A DNA stretch of 64,000 bases, from positions 62,001-126,000 of the forward strand of contig JAGXFX010000027.1 of assembly GCA_024637045.1 (NCBI GenBank). The letters run 5' to 3'. Both the position numbers and the translations under genes were made by a program. Position 1 is the stretch's first letter. The number at the start of each line of letters is the position of its first letter. This DNA comes from Soehngenia sp. GTDB taxonomy: Bacteria > Bacillota > Clostridia > Tissierellales > Tissierellaceae. This document shows positions 43,616 through 52,060 of this stretch, one piece after another. The notes below the pieces were generated by a model. It was given only the letters and a program-made list of their open reading frames with translations, did no database searches and had not been told where the DNA came from.

Positions 43616-43744
43616 GTTATACCCCCCGGGTTAGTCTATATAATCGGTTATTTGTATACTGTGAGTGGGCCTTTTCTGCACACACACTGAAATTTTGACT
43701 TTTCGATTGAGACTTTTCGAGAACATTTGAAGGCAGGTGAGAAT
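43616..43744. other. non-coding segment before terminase with GC island and paired repeats
   Basis: It holds ACCCCCCGGGT (about 43621-43631), unusually GC-rich for this phage, and a direct repeat GACTTTTCGA at 43697-43706 and 43711-43720. By position, between the HNH and terminase genes, it is a candidate cos region. That is inference only. Confidence 0.35.
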
Positions 43745-44068
43745 ATGAAAACTCCGGAATTATCGAAGGAGATTCAGCGGTTGAAAAATGAATTTCCAGG
43801 CGCTGATGATAACAAGCTTAATGCAATGGAGGCCTTGATTGAACAAGCAGCTTATGAAAGGCTGTATTTGCAAAAGTTGAATGAACAGGCCATAGAAACA
43901 GGCCTTGTGCAAATACACCCTGAGAATGCTTCATTACAACGGGCATTGCCTGTGTCTAATGCAATTGCTAAACACTCAGCTACCTTGACTAACATAATGG
44001 ACAAGCTATTCAAACACCTGGCTGTAGAAATGGATGATGAAGATGACGGACTTGACGATTACGAATAA
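43745..44068 (+). CDS. P27-like terminase small subunit candidate
   Basis: The 107-residue helical protein (LSKEIQRLKNEFPGADDNKL, then ALIEQAAYERLYLQKLNEQA) ends in an acidic tail and overlaps the large terminase gene. It resembles the helical part of P27-type small subunits by position and pattern, but the match is weak. GGCAGGTGAG upstream of ATG 43745. Confidence 0.55.
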   Translation: MKTPELSKEIQRLKNEFPGADDNKLNAMEALIEQAAYERLYLQKLNEQAIETGLVQIHPENASLQRALPVSNAIAKHSATLTNIMDKLFKHLAVEMDDEDDGLDDYE

Positions 44069-45776
44069 GCTATATAAAAAGCATCCTGGATCATACTTGC
44101 TTACTTACATCAAAAAGTGTAAGGAAGGGGAAATCATCATCGGCAACGAGCTCATGCAGATGCTCGATATTCTGCTTGATAACTTCCAGAATCCAGACTA
44201 CCGATACGACAAATCGGAATCCAATACAAGGATAAAATTTATTGAAACTGAATGCAAACACTACGAGGCTCCCTTTGCAGGGAAGCCTTTTATTTTGACA
44301 TTGAGGCAAAAAGCTTTCACTGAGGCCTTGTATAGTTTTAAAATGTATGATGATGAGATTAACAGATGGGTGAGGTTATTTCAGGAATCATTATTATTAA
44401 TAGCCAGAAAATGCGGGAAGACTCCATTCGTGTCTGCTCTGGTATTAGCAGAATGGTTTTGTGGTGAGCTGGGAACAAAAGCTCTCTGCTCATCCAATGA
44501 TTATGAGCAGGCGGATCTAATGTTTCAGGCAATAGAGGCAATGAGGGAGGAAAGTCCAAAGCTTGCAAAAGTGACTCGAAAAAATATTAAAGGAATCTAC
44601 TTTGGAAATCCCAAGTACAGAAAAACAAAAGGGAAATTCAGTTACAGTAATAAAGGCAACATCCGGAAGATATCAGCTAAAACGGGTGCCAAAGAAGGTA
44701 AGAACATAAAAGTTGGAGCAGTTGATGAGGTCCACGAATTGAAGGACAATAGATCAATCATGCCAATAAGACAGGCTTTGTCCACACAGGATGAGCCTTT
44801 GTTTTTTGAGATGACCACAGAGGGATTCACCGAAGATGGCTATTTGGATCAAAGACTTGTTGAAGCAAGGCAAGTGCTTAAGGAAGAGTTACACCGTCCA
44901 AGGTGGTTAATATGGTTGCATACTCAGGATAGTGAAGAGGAAGTATGGCAGGATGAAGAATCCTGGGTGAAAAGCAACCCTGACTTAGGAGTGATCAAGA
45001 AGAGATCCTTCTTAAGACAAATGATTGAGGAAGCAAAGACCAATTCAGCAACAAAAGCCTTTGTCCTGGCCAAGGATTTCAACATCAAACAATCAAGCGC
45101 TCAGTCATGGCTTGATTTAAGTGCAATAGTAAATCTTGATACATTTGACCTGAAGGATTTTGCAGGATCATTCTACATTTCAGGCAATGACTTTGCGGAA
45201 ACCACTGACTTGTGTTCATCCACAATATTGTTTAAAAGACCGAATGACAAGAAGGTCTATTTTCATACTAGATATTGGATTCCTGAAAGCAAGCTGCAGG
45301 ATAGTCCAGACGATGTTGATTATGAAGCTTGGGCTAAAGCTGGATGGATCACTATAGTTAAAGGAAATGTGGTCGAGAGTAGTGTTATAGCTGATTGGCA
45401 TTTTGAACTACTTAAAGATTATGATCTTAAGCCTTGCAAGTCTGGCTTTGATAATAGATTTGCCAAGGATTTTCAAAACAGATACCTTGAGTTATTTGGT
45501 GACAAGATTGCAATAAACATTCCTCAGGATTTCAAGGTATTAAATAATCCAATGAGGACATTGGAGGCGGATATGAGAGATGGAAATGTAAATTATGACA
45601 ATAATCCAGTGTGTGCATGGTGTTTCAAAAATACCGGAATCATACTTGATAAGGTCGGGCGGATTATGCCCGTGAAAATACATTCAACAAAACGTATTGA
45701 TGGAACTGCAAGCAAAATAATTGCCTACACTACACTTGAATGGCATCGTAGCGAATTTATGGCACTTGTAGGTTAG
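44043..45776 (+). CDS. terminase large subunit
   Basis: The ~577-residue motor packages DNA into the prohead and cuts it. The ATPase has Walker A in LLLIARKCGKTPF and Walker B in VGAVDEVHEL. The C-terminal RNase H-like nuclease carries ISGNDFAETTDLCS and later DNRFAKDF. The start is uncertain: ATG codons at 44034, 44037 and 44043 overlap the previous gene, and I use 44043. The family is HK97-like (Terminase_1). Confidence 0.93.
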   Translation: MTDLTITNKLYKKHPGSYLLTYIKKCKEGEIIIGNELMQMLDILLDNFQNPDYRYDKSESNTRIKFIETECKHYEAPFAGKPFILTLRQKAFTEALYSFKMYDDEINRWVRLFQESLLLIARKCGKTPFVSALVLAEWFCGELGTKALCSSNDYEQADLMFQAIEAMREESPKLAKVTRKNIKGIYFGNPKYRKTKGKFSYSNKGNIRKISAKTGAKEGKNIKVGAVDEVHELKDNRSIMPIRQALSTQDEPLFFEMTTEGFTEDGYLDQRLVEARQVLKEELHRPRWLIWLHTQDSEEEVWQDEESWVKSNPDLGVIKKRSFLRQMIEEAKTNSATKAFVLAKDFNIKQSSAQSWLDLSAIVNLDTFDLKDFAGSFYISGNDFAETTDLCSSTILFKRPNDKKVYFHTRYWIPESKLQDSPDDVDYEAWAKAGWITIVKGNVVESSVIADWHFELLKDYDLKPCKSGFDNRFAKDFQNRYLELFGDKIAINIPQDFKVLNNPMRTLEADMRDGNVNYDNNPVCAWCFKNTGIILDKVGRIMPVKIHSTKRIDGTASKIIAYTTLEWHRSEFMALVG

Positions 45777-45790
45777 GAGGGAGGGATCAT

Positions 45791-47041
45791 ATGGGAGTAT
45801 TAAATTATTTGAAAAGTGTACTACCAGGCACAAAAGAATCACAATACAAACTCTGGCTTGCAGATTCGCAGCCGATATTCACAAACTTTGGACAGGATAT
45901 TTATTTGTCGGACTTTGTTAACAATGCCATTGAGCGTGTGGCAATGGAAATCAGTAAGATTGATATTAAAAGCGTAACACAATTAGGGGACAATTTGAGG
46001 ATCCAGAACGATGACATTACAAGACTTTTTCGATTCAAGCCCAATCCCTTACAGACCACAAGTGATTTCCTGGCAAACGTGGAGTGGTTAAGGCGAAAAG
46101 TTGGGAATGTTTTCATTTATCCACAATATGAGATTGTAAGGACAAACACAGGAAGGGAATTTAAGAGGTACATTGCATTATATCCATTGAATCCTCAACA
46201 TATCTATATTGGAGTTAAGGACGGGGACGTGTGGCAGGTACAATTTGATTTTCAGGATGGAAGCTCCTATACCTTGCCTTATGCAGACCTGATACATCTT
46301 AAATGGAGGCGTGGAGCAAACACTGTAGTTGGGGGCGGAGATGATAACGGAATACTAAACAATTATGAAATCATAAGAACACTTGATGCTCTCGACAAAA
46401 CAATCCAGGGACTACCTAAAAGCATTGAAGCAAGCCTGCAGATTAAAGGGGTGTTTGCTGCAAAGACTATGGCAGATCAGCTTAAGCTGAATAATATCAG
46501 AGAGGAATTTGAAAATCACATAACAACAAGTAAATCCGGGATGGTTGCTACTGACCTTGGGGGAGACTTTACACCAGTTAATATAAAAGCAGCTGAAATT
46601 CCAGAAAGTACAATGAAATTCTTAAAAGCAGTAATCCAGGAGAGATATGGAGTAAGCGCTGCAATTCTATCCGGGGATTATTCTGGAGAGCAGCATTCAG
46701 CTTTTTACCAGACGGCAATTGAAGATTTTATAAACCAATTTGAGCAAGCTTTCACGGCTTGCCTTTTTAGTGCCCGAGAACAGGATATTGGACACAGAGT
46801 GAAAGCATATTATGCCAAAGTTAGATACATGGATGCAAAGAATAAGCTAGATCTTGCAAACTTGGCAAAAGAGACAGGTATCATGACACTTAATCAGATT
46901 GGTGAAATGTTTGGCATGGAACCATTTGAGGATGGTAACAGAAGATTACAGTCTCTTAATTATGTTAACTTGAATGATGTTGATGAATACCAGAAAGCCA
47001 AGGCAAGAGTAAAGGAGGGTGAAGATGACAACCAAGAATAA
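45791..47041 (+). CDS. phage portal protein (HK97 type)
   Basis: The 416-residue protein forms the dodecameric portal. Typical features are FVNNAIERVAMEISKID near the N-terminus, RRKVGNVFIYPQYE, and LKAVIQERYGVSAAILSGDYS in the C-terminal part, followed by FYQTAIEDFINQFEQ. Strong AGGAGGGAGG site. It is followed directly by the prohead protease, as in HK97-like phages. Confidence 0.93.
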   Translation: MGVLNYLKSVLPGTKESQYKLWLADSQPIFTNFGQDIYLSDFVNNAIERVAMEISKIDIKSVTQLGDNLRIQNDDITRLFRFKPNPLQTTSDFLANVEWLRRKVGNVFIYPQYEIVRTNTGREFKRYIALYPLNPQHIYIGVKDGDVWQVQFDFQDGSSYTLPYADLIHLKWRRGANTVVGGGDDNGILNNYEIIRTLDALDKTIQGLPKSIEASLQIKGVFAAKTMADQLKLNNIREEFENHITTSKSGMVATDLGGDFTPVNIKAAEIPESTMKFLKAVIQERYGVSAAILSGDYSGEQHSAFYQTAIEDFINQFEQAFTACLFSAREQDIGHRVKAYYAKVRYMDAKNKLDLANLAKETGIMTLNQIGEMFGMEPFEDGNRRLQSLNYVNLNDVDEYQKAKARVKEGEDDNQE

Positions 47042-47645
47042 AGTAGAAAAACCTATATTTGAAAGACGATTAATTGAAGTAAGAGCAGTTGATTCCAGTG
47101 AAGAAAACAAAATGACTGTTGAGGGTTATGCAATTGTATACGATGAGCCAGCAACACATTCATACAGGTCTAGTAAGTTTACGGAGACTATTAAAAGAGG
47201 GGCTTTGGATAAAACCGACATGAAGGATGTCCCACTTAGATATAACCACAATGACAATGTAATGATCATGGCAAGGACAAGAAATAAATCCTTGAGACTT
47301 ATCAAGGATGACAAGGGGTTAAAGATTGAAGCTGACCTACTGGATACACAATCCAATAGAGATTTATATAGAGGAGTCCAGGAAGGACTGATAGACAAAA
47401 TGAGTTTTGCATTCACAGTGTCCGAGGGTGGTGACACATGGACATTCAAGGATGATGAAACAATGAGAGATGTTAACAACATAGAGCGCCTATACGATGT
47501 GAGCGTGGTGGATACTCCGTTCTACGATGGGACCTCTGTGTATTCGCGTAGTCTTGAATTGCTGGAGAGTGAGAAAAGGCGGCTGGATAGCTTAAGCGAA
47601 ATAGAGGCATTAAAACTAAAAATAAAAATTAAAGGAGAGATTTGA
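47025..47645 (+). CDS. HK97-family prohead protease (S78)
   Basis: The 206-residue protease removes the capsid delta domain during maturation. The catalytic His lies in PLRYNHNDNVM and the Ser in LIDKMSFAFTV, in family order. A herpes-assemblin-like fold is expected. ATG 47025 is preferred over GTG 47019 because AAAGGAGG lies 7 bases upstream. It overlaps the portal gene. Confidence 0.92.
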   Translation: MTTKNKVEKPIFERRLIEVRAVDSSEENKMTVEGYAIVYDEPATHSYRSSKFTETIKRGALDKTDMKDVPLRYNHNDNVMIMARTRNKSLRLIKDDKGLKIEADLLDTQSNRDLYRGVQEGLIDKMSFAFTVSEGGDTWTFKDDETMRDVNNIERLYDVSVVDTPFYDGTSVYSRSLELLESEKRRLDSLSEIEALKLKIKIKGEI

Positions 47646-47647
47646 TT

Positions 47648-48865
47648 ATGAAAGAAAAATTACTAGCGTTACTTAAAGCTAAAAAGGAAGCAAGAGATGC
47701 AAAAGTAAATAAGTCTGAGAAGATTGAAAGTGTTGAAGAGTTAAGAGGCATTATGGCAGAAGTTGAAGGGCTAAACAAAGAAATAAGAGCACTTGAGGAC
47801 ATGATCAACGAAATGGAAGATGAAACTGATCCTGCTGATGAAAGAACTGCAGCAGTAAACAAACTTCCAGGAGTAGTTAAGGCAAACACAGAATCTGAGG
47901 AGATCAGAAAGTCTGCAGATAAGGCAGACATGGAGTATAGGAGAGCGTTCCAAGAGTATGTTACCAAAGGTGTCGAGATTCCAAAAGAAGTAAGGTCAGA
48001 TGCAAGTACTCTTTTATCTGACATCCCAGGAGCTATTCCAACAGTATTGATGGATCAGATCATTGAGAAGATGGAATCCATTGGAAACATCCTTCCATTG
48101 ATAACTAAGACTAACTTTGCAAGTGGAGTTGCTATACCAAAATCTTCAGTTAAGCCAGTTGCTACTTGGGTACTTGAAGGTGCTGGATCAGACAGACAAA
48201 AGAAAACCACTGTCAATATATCATTTGGCAGCTTTAAGCTAAGATGCGAAATTTCAATGAGCCTTGCAACTTCTGTTATGGCTCTAGCAGCATTTGAAAG
48301 AGCATTCGTTAAGAATGTAGTTGATGCTATGGTTAAGAAAATTGAAGCTACTATTTTATCAACTGCAGATGGAACTACATCTCCAAAAGGTATTTTGGCT
48401 GAAACTGTAGTATCAGGTCAAAATATTGATGTTGCAGCTTCTGGTTCATTGGCATATGGCACATTAGTAAGTGCAGAAGCAGCCCTACCATTAGCTTATG
48501 AAAGCGCTGCAGTTTATTGTATGACTAAGAAAACTTTCATGGGCTTTATCGGCATGGTTGATGATCAAAAACAACCTATTGCAAGAGTTAACTACGGGCT
48601 TGCAGGAGTGCCTGAAAGAACATTGCTTGGTAGAAAAGTAATTTTGAATGATTATATGGATAGCTACGCAGCAACGGTTGCTTCTGACACAGTAGTAGCA
48701 TTCATTTTCAACCTAGCAGACTATGTATTGAACACAAACTATGACATGGGAGTCCAAAGAAAGCAAGACTGGGAGACTGATGACATGCTTGCCAAAGCAG
48801 TTATGATCCTTGACGGTAAGGTAGTAGATAAGAACTCACTAGTTACAATAACAAAAAAAGCGTAG
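47648..48865 (+). CDS. HK97-fold major capsid protein
   Basis: The 405-residue coat protein has an N-terminal coiled-coil delta (scaffold) domain (residues 1 to ~95, Lys/Glu-rich), probably removed by the protease. The HK97 fold follows (IPTVLMDQIIEKMESIGNIL; GVAIPKSSVKP; WVLEGAGSDRQ; ERTLLGRKVILND). Its end reads through a slippery A-AAA-AAA and then a stop. ATG 47648 follows AAAGGAGAG. A fraction of subunits is predicted to be extended by frameshift (next entries). Confidence 0.93.
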   Translation: MKEKLLALLKAKKEARDAKVNKSEKIESVEELRGIMAEVEGLNKEIRALEDMINEMEDETDPADERTAAVNKLPGVVKANTESEEIRKSADKADMEYRRAFQEYVTKGVEIPKEVRSDASTLLSDIPGAIPTVLMDQIIEKMESIGNILPLITKTNFASGVAIPKSSVKPVATWVLEGAGSDRQKKTTVNISFGSFKLRCEISMSLATSVMALAAFERAFVKNVVDAMVKKIEATILSTADGTTSPKGILAETVVSGQNIDVAASGSLAYGTLVSAEAALPLAYESAAVYCMTKKTFMGFIGMVDDQKQPIARVNYGLAGVPERTLLGRKVILNDYMDSYAATVASDTVVAFIFNLADYVLNTNYDMGVQRKQDWETDDMLAKAVMILDGKVVDKNSLVTITKKA

Positions 48866-48896
48866 TCGATAGCTCATTGTCCGGATTGACTATCGG
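48853..48896 (+). promoter_or_regulatory. programmed -1 ribosomal frameshift signal in the capsid gene
   Basis: Seven A residues (48853-48859) sit in the capsid frame as A-AAA-AAA, the classical slippery pattern, two codons before the TAG stop. Seven bases later CGATAG (48867-48872) pairs with CTATCG (48890-48895), a hairpin at the usual distance for a stimulator. The -1 frame is open across this point into the Ig-like domain. Confidence 0.75.
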
Positions 48897-49143
48897 CGCA
48901 TTGACACTTGTGCCGGAATTTGACCCCGAGGTATTGACCTACACGGCTGCGACAACCAATGCTACTAATCTTATAACAGCTACTACAGATGACCCATCAG
49001 CGGTTATTGCGATAGAGGTTAATAGTGTAGCGCATGAGAACGAAACAGCTGCAACATGGGAAGAAGGGGAGAATACTGTAGTAATTACTGTAACTGATGG
49101 AGCGTCTGAAACTGAATATACAGTGACAGTAACTAAATCATAA
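48859..49143 (+). CDS. Ig-like (cadherin-like) capsid extension reached by -1 frameshift
   Basis: In the -1 frame the codons run without a stop from the slippery site to 49143, giving SVVDSSLSGLTIGALTLVPEF and then a domain like bacterial cadherin/Ig-like repeats (YTAATTNATNLITAT; WEEGENTVVITVTDGASETE). No ribosome binding site and no ATG occur; the first possible start is an unsupported TTG at 48877. The product is therefore best read as a ~500-residue capsid-Ig fusion in part of the subunits, a known phage strategy. Confidence 0.75.
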   Translation, partial: SVVDSSLSGLTIGALTLVPEFDPEVLTYTAATTNATNLITATTDDPSAVIAIEVNSVAHENETAATWEEGENTVVITVTDGASETEYTVTVTKS

Positions 49144-49144
49144 A

Positions 49145-49171
49145 GTGCGGGGGAAACCCCGCTCTTTTTAA
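49145..49171 (+). terminator. terminator after the capsid/Ig region
   Basis: GCGGGG pairs with CCCCGC around GAAA and is followed by TCTTTTTA. It would reduce expression of connector and tail genes relative to capsid. Confidence 0.7.
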
Positions 49172-49188
49172 AAAATTGAGGTGATTAG

Positions 49189-49461
49189 ATGGCATTAATT
49201 GATGATGTCAAATTAAGACTAGGCATCTACTATTCAGATGCCAATAAGGATTTAGAAATCCAGGGAATGATTGATGGCGCCATAGATTATTTCAAGGGGG
49301 CAGGATGGGATATTGTTGATACAAGCTCTACTCCACTGGCCAATGAAGCAATAGTATTATATTGCAAGATGGCTCAATCAACTGACCCAGCAATGCTTAT
49401 TAACCATCCGGTATTGTTGTCTTTTGTCGCTCAGGGTAGGGTGGTGGTTGTTGGTGAGTAA
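49189..49461 (+). CDS. head-tail connector (gp6-like)
   Basis: The 90-residue helical protein begins LIDDVKLRLGIYYSDANKDLEIQ, typical of gp6/gp15-like adaptor proteins that sit below the portal. GAGGTGATT site. The next gene starts inside its end. Confidence 0.8.
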   Translation: MALIDDVKLRLGIYYSDANKDLEIQGMIDGAIDYFKGAGWDIVDTSSTPLANEAIVLYCKMAQSTDPAMLINHPVLLSFVAQGRVVVVGE

Positions 49462-49891
49462 AATTAAGCAAAGGTACATTTATGCAAATCCTCTGAGATT
49501 TAATCCAAACACTCCCATCAAACTATATGCAGGAGATACAACTTATGTACCGGGGGAAGGTAACACTACACAATGGACACAGATTATAAGTGACTCTTTC
49601 GAGACTTACTATTGTGAGTGGACAGGCTCCTTTGGAGACAGAGCAATGTCAGCTGAGGCATTGGGTGTTAAGGATTCAGCAACAATCAGAATGTCATACA
49701 ATCCTTATATATACGAGAAGTTAAGGACTGTTAAAGTGGTTATATTAAAAAATGCAGATACAACAGGAATTGTTGAAGATAAACCAGACAAAAACAACCC
49801 TAATGTTTACGAGCTTTGGGGTGGGGTTGACAATGTAAAAGAAGGAAACTTGTATATGGAATTTAGAGTGAGGAGGTATGAGGGACTATGA
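49454..49891 (+). CDS. head closure/stopper-like protein
   Basis: The 145-residue beta-rich protein (PLRFNPNTPIKLYAGDTTYV; CEWTGSFGDRAMSAEALGV) sits in the place of the stopper in the connector series. Sequence alone is not diagnostic. GTG 49454 is the probable start, overlapping the previous gene; no strong ribosome site is seen. Confidence 0.55.
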   Translation: MSKIKQRYIYANPLRFNPNTPIKLYAGDTTYVPGEGNTTQWTQIISDSFETYYCEWTGSFGDRAMSAEALGVKDSATIRMSYNPYIYEKLRTVKVVILKNADTTGIVEDKPDKNNPNVYELWGGVDNVKEGNLYMEFRVRRYEGL

Positions 49892-50265
49892 TAAAAGCAC
49901 TAACACAGACTACCCTTGATACCTCTCTCTATCCTCTAGGAGTATACTCCCACGAACAGAGAAAGACAGGTCCTGATGCGGATGAGTATATTGTATATAG
50001 CCTATCTGGAGACAGTGAAGAAGATCATGCGGATGATAATGTACTTGTTAAGGTTGGTGACATTGCCGTTAGGTACTACTACAGGGCGGACATGATAGAG
50101 ACATCAGTAGGTAGGGCTAGAGTAAGACAGATTGAGGGGGTTGTTGAAAACTCAATGAATACAGTTGGATTCTCATTGCCATTCGGTCATTTTGACGGCG
50201 GAGATGTTGATGATATTGGCTATCTTGTCACTATCTTTGATTTTGAGTATTGGCGGGTGATTTAG
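49888..50265 (+). CDS. tail terminator-like protein (DUF3168-type position)
   Basis: The 125-residue protein (MIKALTQTTLDTSLYPLGVY; YIVYSLSGDSEEDHADD) fits in length and position a tail-completion protein that caps the tail tube. It overlaps its neighbour by four bases and abuts the next gene. Family assignment is tentative. Confidence 0.5.
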   Translation: MIKALTQTTLDTSLYPLGVYSHEQRKTGPDADEYIVYSLSGDSEEDHADDNVLVKVGDIAVRYYYRADMIETSVGRARVRQIEGVVENSMNTVGFSLPFGHFDGGDVDDIGYLVTIFDFEYWRVI

Positions 50266-50658
50266 ATGTCAAGTGATTTTACATCATTGGAAATTACACC
50301 AGACATGCTTGATGATGCCATAGCTGATATTTTAGAAGATTATGGAGATGCAATATATCAGGCAACCGAGGAAGGGCTCACAGCTGCAGAGAAGGTGTTG
50401 ATAAAAAATCTAAAAATTGCCAGTCCTAAAAAAATAGGGAAATTTGCCAAGAAGTGGAAAGGTAAGGGGAAAAAATACAAATTAAGAAGGTATGTAGGAA
50501 ACAGCACCATGGTAAAAAGCGGTGGGAAAGAAATTCCGCTTGCAAATATATTAGAATATTCAACACTGCATGGAAAGCCGTTTATAAGAAATACCTACGC
50601 AAATAGCGTGGATGAGATGGCAAAAGCAGTCATGAATGAGATAAAGAAGGGAGTGTAA
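50266..50658 (+). CDS. HK97 gp10-like neck protein
   Basis: The 130-residue basic protein has the gp10 pattern: an amphipathic N-terminal helix, a Lys-rich middle (KKWKGKGKKYKLRRYV), and a C-terminal part ANILEYSTLHGKPFIRNTYAN. It acts in head-tail joining. Confidence 0.72.
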   Translation: MSSDFTSLEITPDMLDDAIADILEDYGDAIYQATEEGLTAAEKVLIKNLKIASPKKIGKFAKKWKGKGKKYKLRRYVGNSTMVKSGGKEIPLANILEYSTLHGKPFIRNTYANSVDEMAKAVMNEIKKGV

Positions 50659-50662
50659 ATAA

Positions 50663-51484
50663 ATGAGCAATAAAGTTAAATATGGTTTGAAAAATGTATA
50701 TTACAGCGTTATTTCAGAATCAGGCGGGGTTGTCTCCTATGGATCACCTAATCATGTACCGGGTGCGGTTAACCTGGTGCTTAATGCAGCAGGAGAAAAG
50801 GTTTTATTCAGCGCTGATGATACAGAGGGCTACTACGAAGAGGACACAAACAACGGTTATGAGGGAAGCCTTGAGATGGCACTTATACCTGACACATACA
50901 GAGTGGATGTATTTGGGGATGAAATCGACTCCAATGGCGCCTTGATTGAGAATGCCAATGCTAAACAGAAAAGGGTAGCTTTGATGTTTGAATTTAGTGG
51001 TGATTCCAAGAAAATGAGACATGTTCTTTACTCATGCCTTACATCAAGACCAAATCTTGAAGGTGCTACCAAGACGAATACCAAGGACATCAAAACTGAG
51101 AGCATGAACCTGAGTGTGAAACCTGCAATTGATACAAGCAATGTTAAAGCAAAACTTAAAGAAGGGGATACTGGTTATGACACATTCTTCAGTGCTGTAT
51201 ATCTTAAAAATGCAGTAACTAATACTCCAGATGCGACATCCTACGATTTCAGCAAAGGGATTCCTGCTGATGTATTAATTGATGTTACAAGTACAGGATC
51301 ACCAACAGTTACAAACGTATTATTTGACGGGGCTTATCTTGGAAGTGTAAACATGAGCGTATCTGGTACTGATGTGACTATTGATGAAATATTCCTTGGT
51401 GGTCTTGCTAATGCTATATACCCAGTAACAATTCAGTATAGCTCTGGTAACGCTGTCGATGTACTTGTTGAGGTAGGTGTATAA
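50663..51484 (+). CDS. major tail tube protein with C-terminal X2-like Ig domain
   Basis: The 273-residue protein has a tail-tube domain (residues 1 to ~188: KYGLKNVYYSVISESGG; EVALIPDT-type strands; KRVALMFEFSGD). A separate domain follows (~189-273: YDFSKGIPADVLIDVTSTG, then VSGTDVTIDEIFLGGL, then VLVEVGV). The latter matches the X2 Ig-like module of cellulosomal and surface proteins. Such decorations on tail tubes are known and may bind surfaces weakly. Confidence 0.82.
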   Translation: MSNKVKYGLKNVYYSVISESGGVVSYGSPNHVPGAVNLVLNAAGEKVLFSADDTEGYYEEDTNNGYEGSLEMALIPDTYRVDVFGDEIDSNGALIENANAKQKRVALMFEFSGDSKKMRHVLYSCLTSRPNLEGATKTNTKDIKTESMNLSVKPAIDTSNVKAKLKEGDTGYDTFFSAVYLKNAVTNTPDATSYDFSKGIPADVLIDVTSTGSPTVTNVLFDGAYLGSVNMSVSGTDVTIDEIFLGGLANAIYPVTIQYSSGNAVDVLVEVGV

Positions 51485-51485
51485 G

Positions 51486-51830
51486 ATGGAAAAAATATTA
51501 AACATTGATGGCCGGAATGTTAAATTAAAGTCTACCGGGGCACTTTTGCTCCGGTACAAACAGCAGTTTGGGCGGGATGCAATAAAAGACATATACAGAA
51601 TGGATGGAGCAATAGACAAGGATACCGATGAGATTAAAAATATAGATGTATTAGACATGGAAGTATTCTATAACTTGATTTGGACTCTGGCTAAGACAGC
51701 TGACCCATCAATTCCACCTCCTCTAGAGTGGTTAGATACCTTTGGAGAATTTCCTCTTGAGCACATTATCCCAGAGGCACAGGAGATGTTATTCGCAAGT
51801 TTTAAATCTACAGTTGCAGGAAAAAAGTAG
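51486..51830 (+). CDS. tail assembly chaperone (G-type)
   Basis: This 114-residue chaperone for the tape measure protein (KILNIDGRNVKLKSTGALLLRY; VFYNLIWTLAKTADPSIPP) ends at a slippery A-AAA-AAG followed at once by TAG. ATG 51486 is used rather than GTG 51477. The abundant short product comes from normal termination. Confidence 0.82.
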   Translation: MEKILNIDGRNVKLKSTGALLLRYKQQFGRDAIKDIYRMDGAIDKDTDEIKNIDVLDMEVFYNLIWTLAKTADPSIPPPLEWLDTFGEFPLEHIIPEAQEMLFASFKSTVAGKK

Positions 51831-52045
51831 AAACCCAATCTGATGAAGATACCCCTTTTGAGCTGACTACGGAGAAACTAATCCTTAGAAGCATTGAGAG
51901 GGGTGTTGCTTTGAGGGATTGGGACCATCTTACTTATGGAATGATAGTCGGCATTATAACTCAATACAATAATGAAATCGATGAAAACGATGATGAAACT
52001 GAAACTATAACAGAAGCTGGGCAATCCCATTTTGATAGCTTCTAA
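51486..52045 (+). CDS. tail assembly chaperone GT fusion made by -1 frameshift
   Basis: The slippery heptamer A-AAA-AAG lies at 51821-51827. After a -1 shift the frame continues GTA GAA ACC and stays open to TAA at 52043-52045. It adds about 72 residues (FELTTEKLILRSIERGVALRDWDHLTYGM in pattern, then an acidic end). The T part has no start of its own. It stands directly before the tape measure gene, exactly like lambda gpG/gpGT. Confidence 0.85.
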
Positions 52046-52060
52046 AAGTGAGGTGAGAAT

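Noticed and set aside
48877-49143. Ig-like domain as a stand-alone gene starting at TTG
   Set aside because: No ribosome binding site, and the frame is open without a stop back to the slippery site, so the frameshift reading is simpler.
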